Below, in pieces: positions 55,350 to 64,000 of a stretch of 64,000 bases of DNA. A program made the position numbers and the translations under genes. Below the pieces are notes generated by a model. The model did not search any database, was not told the origin of the DNA, and worked only from the letters and a program-made list of their open reading frames with translations. The stretch covers positions 13,564,501 to 13,628,500 of the forward strand of contig NC_062237.1 in assembly GCF_905475465.1 (NCBI RefSeq), read 5' to 3'. Origin of the DNA: Pieris napi (Eukaryota > Arthropoda > Insecta > Lepidoptera > Pieridae). Positions within the stretch are counted from its first letter, which is position 1, and every line of letters starts with the position of its first letter.

Positions 55350-57031
55350 GTTACACTAAATAAACTAAATTGTTATATTCTCAATATATTCCAGATGTAT
55401 TGTTTTGCTTTCTAAAACTCAATTTCATTGGATAATACTAAATTTTATAAGAGTTTGTCCACATTTGCAAATTCATGCCAAGTTTAAACTGATCTATTTT
55501 TACAGACAATCACTTTTTGATATTAGTATCGATGGAATTAATAAATAAGGTTGTAAGCTGCTGTAACTGTCAGCTTTATTTAATAGCTAAGATAAGTTTA
55601 TTAACAATGGTTATGGTTGTTTTGCTCTAAATTTGCCTCATACTTGTGATGTCAATAAAAGCCTAAAGGATTACCCATATTTAACTCTTAACCCTGGACT
55701 TGTGCATTTGAATCACTACTCACTCATACAGTAAAGGAACATTCTGAGAAAAGCTGTATGCTTTGGACCTTATGTTGTGGATCAGGCACCCAACAACAAT
55801 TAATGATCACAAAACAGATACAGAAATTTGAGACCCAGACCTAACAGGTTGTATGGCACTGGTTTTTTTTTTATAAATAGAAGAAAAAATATATAATTTA
55901 TTATAAATACTATTTAATTTATTTCTGATGGGTATATAAAATCCACAGTTTTAGTACAAAACATTCAATTGTAGTTATTGGTTATTTGTGTGTTGAATTT
56001 AATGACTAGTAATTTTATAATTTATCATCTATTACAAAAATATTTTCTATTGCTAACAACTAAAATAGTTCAGTTTGCAAGAATTAGAAGATAAGGTAAG
56101 TTTATTTAGTTAAAAAAAAAACAAACAAAAAAATATGTTTAATAAACAAATTATAGAAATAAAATAATTTTAATTCACAGTAAGATGTTATGACTTTAAA
56201 ATTATGCATTAATTTTGTGCTAAAATTCTAAACCATTTTTTGGAAAATAGTGGGTTGTTGATTATTGTTATCTATGTTCTAAATCTAATCAGGTATGATA
56301 AATATTAGGGCTCATTGTCAGCTACAATTATACACCAGCAAAATCTCTGTGTTAAGTTCTTTTTATATTAAACATTAAAAATGTAAACCTAATATTTTTC
56401 AGTCTTTCGTTTTTTTACATACAGAAATGGTTTTAAGGATTATAGCGTGAATCCTCTTTAACAGATTATAATATTGCCTGCTTGTAGATAACATAACATA
56501 GAACAACTTTCCCATTTTATATATAAACTTTTTTTCAACCATTTTGGTGTATTTATTATATATAAACTTACACAAATAAAAACAAGATTTTGTTATACTG
56601 TTGTATCTATAAATGAAACCATTTTTATTTTGTTGTTATTGAATTATCTTACAGGGAATGCTGTTTTGTTTAAAAGAATGTTTTTCCAACTATTTTTAAG
56701 AGTTTTGTTCATTTATCTCTCGGTTCTTATGTAAGAATAGTTTTAGTGCCCTTATAGCACAAACTTTTTGCAAATTAAATCAGCTTTAATAATCAGCCTT
56801 AAAGGATAACAGCAGGTGGCCTTTTTAGTGTTGTATCAGCATTCTTGGGTAAATACCTATCTATGTCAAGCTGTTGAATAAATTCATATTCTAATAATTT
56901 AGTAAAGATAAATAGACATAGGGAAAGACAAGCACTTACCTGTAAAATAATGGTTAACATATAACATAATGAATTGAGCCATTTATTACTATTTATTTGA
57001 TATTGCCAGTGTCAATACATTAAGAACTGGT
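55350..57031. other. AT-rich intergenic, nothing recognised
   Basis: Includes the UMAD1 3' UTR (AATAAA-like sites near 55356) and probably the TMEM222 3' UTR. No ORF or repeat boundary I can support. Confidence 0.4.
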
Positions 57032-58247
57032 CTATATGATTGCAGCCAAGCCACAAATAAAGGAGGCTATTAAACAGAATGGTAGCCATGTCTTTAATAA
57101 TGCTGCAAAACTGGAAATAAAAACTAAAATTAATTTTAAAGTTTAAATTTTTTTTGGTATATTACAATATTTTAATTAGCATATTACATATATTTTTAAT
57201 AAGTATGTACATGCAATTTGAATCTGAAAGGTAGAATAGGATTTGTTAGCCAATGATTGTGTCACTTACCTTACATATTTAGAATATGGTATCATGTAGA
57301 ATGCTAGTTTTACCATATTCCAATTCTTGCAACCTCCATAATTCATTGTATTTAATGCTGTTGCTACATGAGAATGACAATTATCATAGAATATTATGTG
57401 CTGAAAAAAGATACAAAGTTACATTGCAATGTAATCTAATCTTATATATTACATGAGTAGGCAATAAATAATATAACTAATTAACTACTTGAAATAGATT
57501 TACTAATATATTTGTAGTTATATATAATTTCTATATACCATTCTCTTTTTATAAATCTCTGAAGCTTCAATTACTCCTGCATCCCAGCCTGCAGGACCAT
57601 TAGAAGCTTTTTGTGGAGATAGTTGCCAATATTTGGTTGGGTTTCCAAAGGCCATTAAATCTTCTGATACAAAATAAGGACCAGCAAAGTCTCGTATGAT
57701 TCCATTAGACATACAGATACCCATATGGCCTAAAAATGGGAATAGCCACCTGAAAATATTTAACTTATAAAATCTACAAGACTATATATACATGGAATTT
57801 ATAGGACCATTGAGCTATTTAGGATACTCTTGTAACATCTAAATGTGTCCTATTTCATAGTCAGGATGTAGGGTTTGTGTATAAGCATTTCACTCTTACC
57901 TACCCACCCTTACCCTATTGAGCAAGGCTGGAATGTTGATATAAACTGTGTAAGATAGTTTCGAGTATTATTCACACAGCATAGTGACTATACGACGATA
58001 ATATTCATATATAGATTGAACAAACAATTTACATCTTTTATAGCTTAGTAAGTTCACAATGGTATGTAGTATATTAAACTATAGAAAAATATAGGATGAC
58101 TTACGTTAGTACTGGTATAGGGGTCCAAACTATGCAATAAGGGTAACGGGCTCGAGAATGATCAATAGTGTCCATTAGAATGGTTTGGTCGCGGTCTCTT
58201 AGCTCTATTGGAACGCCAGGACTAAGATCACCAAACATATCTTTCAT
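57032..58247 (-). CDS. TMEM222: TMEM222 (transmembrane protein 222, DUF778)
   Basis: Minus-strand exons: first exon from ATG 58247 to the donor GTAAGT near 58104, then 57750-57539, 57400-57270 and 57110-57032 (stop TAG); all joins keep frame. Matches to animal TMEM222: YPYCIVWTPIPVLT, GHMGICMSNGIIRDFAGPYF, VSEDLMAFGNPTKYWQL, DNCHSHVATALN, NWNMVKLAFY and KTWLPF. The conserved DUF778 region has Cys/His residues (HMGIC, DNCHSH) reminiscent of thiol hydrolase-like folds, and the C-terminus is a single hydrophobic membrane segment. Function in insects is unknown. An in-frame stop upstream supports the start, although TTTAG just before the ATG could also be an acceptor. Confidence 0.9.
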
Positions 58248-59509
58248 GCTAAATAAGAGCCATTGCTATCTGGGGCATTGAACCAATATCTGACCAATGA
58301 CTTTTTACTGCTTTGCATGAAAAAGAGGTCGCATAAGAAGATATTCTCTTCGATCTTAGCTCAGCTAGAAATTTGAATGGCAATATTTATTAAAAATTAG
58401 AATAGTCAATAAACGAAACGCAAGACAAAATGTATTCTAAATCATAAATTGATTAAATATAGTATAGTCTAGTCTACGTTCCACTTCTTAACCTCTATAT
58501 TTATTATTCTATTATATTTATATACCTTAGAAACATTAATCTACGACCTACGTTCTAAATTCATATCCAATTACCAATACAATTAAATATCAATTTTTTT
58601 AAATGGCTTTTATTTGTGCCAAGTGCCAACTGTCGTGTACATGGAGTCTGGAGAAGGCAAATATCTATATTCTATAATTTCTATATAATGGTTAAGTTAA
58701 TACTCATTTGTGATTTGACGTTTTGTACACTAGACTTGTCTACCACCGAGCACAGAGCAAGTAGAGATAACGTTATAACGTAGGTTAATCTAAGTTAAAA
58801 CGGTTAATTATCTATATTAATTAATTATTATTATTAATATTAACTATTATTCATATTTCATATACAATAATACCACAGATTAGAAATCATGAATCTAAAT
58901 AGAATTATACAGCGCTCGAAGAAACTTTGATCAGCTACTTAGGGCGGTGAATAGGGGCGGTAGTTTCGTGTTTCATTTTAGAAATTTGGCCAAAACATAC
59001 ATAAAAAAAAAAATCGTTAAAACGTCCAAAATTTTTTTTTAAAACGATAGCTATTGAAGATGGCGATAGCTGTACTAAATTAATGCAAACAGCAGCTTTT
59101 GAGATCACGCAAAAACAGCGGATGAACGCCGTTTTTTCTAGGCCGAAACATTAATTAACAAGAGAGAAAAACATAATATTATATAATAACATTATGTATT
59201 ATATATTTTCTCGTATCTTATAGAGCATTCTCTTAGTTGTAGAAAAATCGAGGGACATTTCATCCAACCTGAATTCGTTAGGGTAAGTGGGGGCAAGATG
59301 TAAAAATGGGGTAAGACAACAAATCGTCTATAACACCAATTTTAACGTATTTTTATGAGTCCTGGTATTTTTGTTAAAACCGCCAGTTTCTAACTTTCCA
59401 AACCACTGTCGAAGTTAGCCTCCCAGAGTGCGTAATTTGCATCGTATTTTTTTGCATAATCTTCAAGTGATTTAATCTTACCTCATGTATTGTAACTTAA
59501 ATTACAAAA
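58248..59509. other. Intergenic, nothing recognised
   Basis: TMEM222 promoter side at the left; a repeat-like stretch near 59281-59330 (GGGTAAGTGGGGGCAAGATG). No gene seen. Confidence 0.35.
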
Positions 59510-62500
59510 TGGGTGCGACAGTTTCATTCCCCCTCCGGACCGCGGAAGCGCTTGGACGTGTCCACTGTGTTGAGTTTTGTGAGAAATTTAAATTTAAAAT
59601 CTTAAATTAAAATACTAAATTGAACTGTTTGGACTTTTGTGGTTTTGAACCCGTGCCTCTTCTTGGATAAGCTGTGAAGTGAGCGCTGTTGTTTGCCATT
59701 ACACCAAACGGTTGAGTGCCGGCGAGTCGAAATTCTACATCACATTCGGCTAATGACGTAAGTTAGACTACGACGCTTGTGATTTGCTACGGTACTACAA
59801 AGCTGTTATACCTACTACGATCAACTGGTGCGATTGTCTATTGTTGCTTTGCGATATTGAACTCTGGGTTCATTGAAGATATGCCCAATATCCTACGCTC
59901 ACCCCCTCGTAACACTTCTGTGATGTCTTGTTCCCGATCGGAGTCTGATCTTTCGAAGTCTCCGATGACGAGTGCGGGCTGTATTGCCAAGGGTGACACC
60001 AATATAACAACGCGCTCCAAGCGACAACGAATGGAGACCTCTTCCCCGAATGCTCATTCTAGTTCCGAAAGTAGCGACTTAAGAGCGGATGTCCTGAAAA
60101 TGCTTTCTGAATGGAGAGAGGATCAAGAACGAAACCTACGTGAATGGAAGTCCACTCTAAATGACACCTTAAACAAATTATTTTCTGAATTATCCAATAT
60201 AAAAACTGAATTCCAGGAAATAAAGAAGTCTAACTCAGAAATAGAAAAAGGAATAGAATTTATTAACAAGTTTCAGGAGGAGACCAATGACAGAGTAAAG
60301 GAAATTGATACTAACCAAAGACCACCTGGTTACAAAGATGTTCAACGGTTTTTGGTATCTCTTGACAAACTTCTTTCTGAGATTAGTAGTCCACATAAAG
60401 TTCTGATAGGTGATATCAATATTGATATATTGGATAACAATAAGGATGTTAATTCTTCAACGTATTTGAATATGTTGGCTTCTCACGGTTTATTGCCAGC
60501 CCACATATTTCCAACTCATGGCAGGACTTGTCTTGACCATGTAATATTAAAATGTTCTTATCGCGTCTTTTGTTATGTTGCTGAAACCTCAGTCACGGAT
60601 CACGACACTTTAATTCTGAAACTTGAACGTAGCACTATGACTGACAAATACTCATCTCTGAAAAAGATTGATTACCCGTCTTTGGACGATGCTATGAAGA
60701 ACTTAAATCTAAGCCTTGTATATAAAATGACTGATCCCAATGAGGCAACAGCATTTCTTCTGACTGCGCTTGACACTGTAATTAAAGCAAATACGAAAAC
60801 TTTAACCATCCCAAATCGTAAAAGGATCAAGAGGCCTTGGATGACTGCAGGTCTACTAAGATGTGTAAAGCATCGTGACAAACTACATCAAAAATCAAGA
60901 AAAAATCCTAGTAACGAAATATTAACGTTAACTTACAAGAGGTATAGAAATTTTTGCAACCCACTTTTAAAAAATATTAAAAATACTTATGAGAGCAACC
61001 GCCTACTTAAAGCTGCTAAGACTAATACAAAAGTTCTCTGGGACACTATCAAACAACTAACCTACTCTAACAATACAACTAGCACTGCACTTGAATTGGT
61101 CTCTCCACTAGACCCGATGGTCTCAGTCAACAACATTAATAAATATTTCGTTTCTATCGGGAAAGATATTGCCGAAAAATCATATTCTAATAGCTGTTAT
61201 AAAAAACCATCAATCAATCCTACACTGTCCTCATTCGTCATGCTACCTACTGATGAAGTTGAAGTTCAATCTCTTATCTTGCAACTGAAGAAGGACGGTG
61301 CTGCGGGCAGAGATAATATTTCTGGAGCCTTTCTCAAACGTTATCATGAAATCTTAGTCCCTCCACTTACATATATATTTAATTTGATTCTTTCTACAGG
61401 GATCTTTCCGGACCTATTCAAGCTAGCTGAAGTAATTCCGGTTTTTAAAGGTGGTAATAGAGATTGTGTCGGTAACTACCGACCTATTTCTAAACTATCT
61501 ACCCTATCCAAAATCATTGAGAAATTGATAAACAAACGCCTCATCGATTATTTAGAAAGTAATAACCTACTCTCCAGCTCACAGTTTGGATTCAGACCGG
61601 GTTCATCAACAAGCGACGCAGTTCATCAATTAACTGATCATATTGTTACAAAACTAAATAAGAAAAATAAAATTTTAGCTGTATTTTTGGACATTGCAAA
61701 AGCTTTTGACGCGGTCGCTGGTCCTATTCTGCTGGATAAATTGGAGGCTTTGGGTATACGTGGTTTGCAGCTTAAACTATTTGAAAGCTACTTGAGTGAT
61801 AGACAGCAAAGAGTAAGGGTGGGCAACATTGTTAGTGACGATTTGCCGATACGCTATGGTGTGCCACAGGGTAGTGTTTTAGGTCCGACACTGTTTCTGG
61901 CATTTATCAATGATCTTTGTGACCTCCAGTTACAAAATGGTAAAATAATAACATTTGCAGATGATACTGCACTTGTGTTTCATGGTGATAGCTGGAAAGA
62001 TACTGTCGACATTGCTCAAAGAGGATTCGACGTTGTTAACAAATGGCTCAGAATGAATGCCCTAACTATCAATGTCAATAAAACTAAATGTATACCGTTC
62101 TATATAAAAACTCCTGGTTCTAGTACTAACCTTGGTTTAACTGCTCATGTATGTTCTGATACTGATTCTTGTGACTGTCAAAAGATCTTTGTTGCCAACA
62201 ATACTAAGTATCTAGGTGTCGTTGTTGATAGCACGCTAAATTTTAACTACCACATTGACCTGCTACTATCGCGAACTCGGAAACTTATCTTCACCTTTAA
62301 GAATCTCCGTAATATTGCTGAAAAATCGATAATTAAAGTGGTTTATCAATCCCTCTGCCAATCCGTTTTAAGCTATTGTGTTACTGTCTGGGGAGGGGCT
62401 TGTAAAACTAATCTTATAAAACTGGAAAGGGCTCAGCGTGCGTTATTGAAAGTAAGTTATTCTAAACCATTTTTTTACCCTACCAAAGATCTATATCTTT

Positions 62501-63240
62501 TATCTGACGTGTTGAGTGTTCGTCAACTATTTATACTGAACACTGTGCTCAAACAACACTCCATAACTCGCTATGATCCTTCTTTGAATGACAACAAACG
62601 ATGCAAATATAAAGTCTGCACCTCAGATACCCGTTGGTCCACAGCTTTCTCAAGAAGGTTTTTTGGTTTTATGGGCTGTCACCTATATAACAAGATAAAC
62701 AGGTTGATCAACATATATCCGCTTACTAAATATGAGTGTAAAAAAGCTACAGTCAAATGGCTTAAAAATCTAGACTACGAGGGGACTGAGAAGTTGTTAG
62801 TAGTCCTCAGCTAATACCTAACACTAACACGTTATGTATACGAGTACATAGGTACACTATCACCCATGCTCATATATGCTTCACTAAGACATATATACAC
62901 TAAGTCATAAATTCACTAACACATACATACATTAACACTTACATACACTAAACCATACATGCACCATCACATACACCCACTTAAATGTGAGTATATTTGT
63001 AATATTTGTAATAGTTTCTCGATCAAATTGATGTACCTACTTAAATTCCATTCGGTCCGGATGCGGAGGGACTGGCAATCTGTAATACAGGTATCCTAGT
63101 ACAGTCGCCAGTCTCTCACACAGATTTTGCCTGTTAATGCTGAAATTTGTATTTTGTGTCTGTATTTTTTTTTTTTTTGTGTGAGAGAAAACAAATAAAT
63201 ATTTTATTATTTTTATTATTTTTTATTATTTATTATATAA
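59510..63240 (+). mobile_element. Non-LTR retrotransposon (CR1/Jockey-like), internally deleted
   Basis: Approximate limits. GC-richer 5' UTR from about 59515, a single fused ORF 59881-62814, a 3' UTR with CACTAACAC-type repeats, then TTTATTATT-rich tail (about 63190-63240). A target duplication was not identified because of the AT-rich tail. Confidence 0.75.
59881..62814 (+). CDS. Fused ORF1-ORF2 of non-LTR retrotransposon (reverse transcriptase)
   Basis: 977 residues from ATG 59881 (the frame is open to 59779 but without ATG). Residues 1-140 are ORF1-like: Ser-rich, basic TTRSKRQRMETSS, then a coiled coil (LSELSNIKTEF-type heptads). Near 145 it switches in frame to the late part of an endonuclease domain (VLIGDINIDIL, HGRTCLDHVILK, SVTDHDTLIL). 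The RT domain follows (AEVIPVFKGGNRD, NYRPISKLSTLSKIIEK, SQFGFRPGSST, FLDIAKAFDAV, YGVPQGSVLGPTLF, FADDTALVF) and a C-terminal tail. The ORF1 C-terminus and the endonuclease N-terminus are absent. RT motifs look intact. Confidence 0.8.
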   Translation: MPNILRSPPRNTSVMSCSRSESDLSKSPMTSAGCIAKGDTNITTRSKRQRMETSSPNAHSSSESSDLRADVLKMLSEWREDQERNLREWKSTLNDTLNKLFSELSNIKTEFQEIKKSNSEIEKGIEFINKFQEETNDRVKEIDTNQRPPGYKDVQRFLVSLDKLLSEISSPHKVLIGDINIDILDNNKDVNSSTYLNMLASHGLLPAHIFPTHGRTCLDHVILKCSYRVFCYVAETSVTDHDTLILKLERSTMTDKYSSLKKIDYPSLDDAMKNLNLSLVYKMTDPNEATAFLLTALDTVIKANTKTLTIPNRKRIKRPWMTAGLLRCVKHRDKLHQKSRKNPSNEILTLTYKRYRNFCNPLLKNIKNTYESNRLLKAAKTNTKVLWDTIKQLTYSNNTTSTALELVSPLDPMVSVNNINKYFVSIGKDIAEKSYSNSCYKKPSINPTLSSFVMLPTDEVEVQSLILQLKKDGAAGRDNISGAFLKRYHEILVPPLTYIFNLILSTGIFPDLFKLAEVIPVFKGGNRDCVGNYRPISKLSTLSKIIEKLINKRLIDYLESNNLLSSSQFGFRPGSSTSDAVHQLTDHIVTKLNKKNKILAVFLDIAKAFDAVAGPILLDKLEALGIRGLQLKLFESYLSDRQQRVRVGNIVSDDLPIRYGVPQGSVLGPTLFLAFINDLCDLQLQNGKIITFADDTALVFHGDSWKDTVDIAQRGFDVVNKWLRMNALTINVNKTKCIPFYIKTPGSSTNLGLTAHVCSDTDSCDCQKIFVANNTKYLGVVVDSTLNFNYHIDLLLSRTRKLIFTFKNLRNIAEKSIIKVVYQSLCQSVLSYCVTVWGGACKTNLIKLERAQRALLKVSYSKPFFYPTKDLYLLSDVLSVRQLFILNTVLKQHSITRYDPSLNDNKRCKYKVCTSDTRWSTAFSRRFFGFMGCHLYNKINRLINIYPLTKYECKKATVKWLKNLDYEGTEKLLVVLS

Positions 63241-63320
63241 ATAATTCATTATAGTTTATTATTCTCAGTTACGAAATCACATTAAAATACGGCTATTTTT
63301 AATAATTTGCAACATCCTAT

Positions 63321-63524
63321 ATGAAAGTCGATGTGGCCGAAGGAGCAACTAAAATTTATGATACATTTGCTACGCTTAACAACCGTTTGAATAAAAAACT
63401 GGCTAAAGTATTACATTACGTGGCCGTCTTTGCTCATGAAATCGAAATAAAATTAGCAAATGGCCTTAAAGTTTTGCAAGAATGGGGTTTTGAGCTATCT
63501 AGAAAAGTAATTTTTCTCATGTAA
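63321..63524 (+). CDS. Unrecognised short ORF or exon
   Basis: 67 residues, helical and charged (KIYDTFATLNNRLNKKLAK, FAHEIEIKLANGLKVLQEW). A donor-like AAAA|GTAATT near the end suggests it may be an exon ending at SRK. No family recognised and no partner exon found inside the window. Confidence 0.2.
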   Translation: MKVDVAEGATKIYDTFATLNNRLNKKLAKVLHYVAVFAHEIEIKLANGLKVLQEWGFELSRKVIFLM

Positions 63525-64000
63525 CGATATGTTACCCCATTTAAGGACGGTGTTCAAGGACCAGATTGGTTCACTAAATTCTGGCTCAAAACTGAGATGG
63601 ATAAAGTTTGAGAACTTCTGTTTCAATCATCACTCAGGTTTTTTTAGTTTTATAAGCGCGGTGATTACTTAAATCGTGGGAGTTACGCCCCGAGAGTATA
63701 GCCAGACGTAGGCACTCTCTTCAACAGTTACTGTTACATTGCATTCATTCGTTACATAGGAATTAACATTTCCTTATTACGCTTGTATTCTATTGTTGTA
63801 CGCGAAGGGTCAGAATTTAAGACTATAAACGGCGACAGTAGAATATTTAAGCGATTATATGCATTTTTATTGATGAGGTAAGTAGCATCCGTCCATAATT
63901 CAGCTTTAATCATAAAAAATCGTATTAAATTATGTTTACCTATTCCATTTTTTCTAGCTTCCAACTCAATTAATGCTCTTGTTATTTTGAAAACATGTTG
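63525..64000. other. Window end, nothing recognised
   Basis: AT-rich; a short minus-strand ORF at 63752-63964 has no recognisable pattern. Confidence 0.35.

Overview
This is nuclear DNA from an insect, most likely a moth or butterfly. The support is: split eukaryotic genes with GT/AG introns, very GC-rich coding exons in AT-rich surroundings, and interspersed repeats that I recognise as common in lepidopteran genomes (a tRNA-headed SINE and RTE-type LINE tails). The species cannot be named from the sequence.

Host genes. (1) The 3' part of MIOS, a GATOR2 subunit (1-2464, +). (2) A class IIa histone deacetylase, HDAC4 (27673-32771, -). It has two candidate alternative first exons far upstream (about 42.05 and 45.3 kb), so the gene probably fills 27-46 kb. 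(3) UMAD1, a small UMA-domain ESCRT-related protein (54969-55349, +). (4) TMEM222 (57032-58247, -), complete in four exons. A possible small minus-strand gene at 52.9-53.2 kb is weakly supported.

Mobile DNA takes up much of the rest. 4974-11061 (-) is an internally deleted BEL/Pao LTR retrotransposon with matching LTRs, a perfect 5-bp target duplication and a 42-bp minisatellite of about 46 copies in its leader. 11934-25457 is an apparently intact 13.5-kb Polinton/Maverick. It encodes protein-primed DNA polymerase B, packaging ATPase, chromodomain integrase, minor and major capsid proteins, an adenovirus-type protease and several unnamed proteins. Its terminal inverted repeats are about 1.6 kb long and hold a complete protease gene and the capsid 3' end, so the protease is present twice. 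48439-52859 is a 4.4-kb DNA transposon with an 800-residue putative transposase I cannot assign to a superfamily. 59.5-63.2 kb is a non-LTR retrotransposon whose ORF1 and ORF2 are fused in frame by a deletion. Smaller items are a hAT MITE, two Harbinger-like elements (one nested in a SINE), a TA-flanked MITE just upstream of UMAD1, a pair of related GAAGT-type repeats, a hAT transposase scrap and a perfect 107-bp-arm hairpin.

How the parts relate. The Polinton carries the gene set expected for making a virion and integrating DNA. Its late block is packed like an operon, with three overlapping stop/start junctions, while its two leftmost plus-strand genes are spliced and have their own TATA boxes. 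In the HDAC4 upstream region I count seven strict MEF2-type sites (CTAWWWWTAG). HDAC4 is a MEF2 co-repressor and its MEF2-binding helix is present here, so a MEF2/HDAC4 feedback loop is a testable idea.
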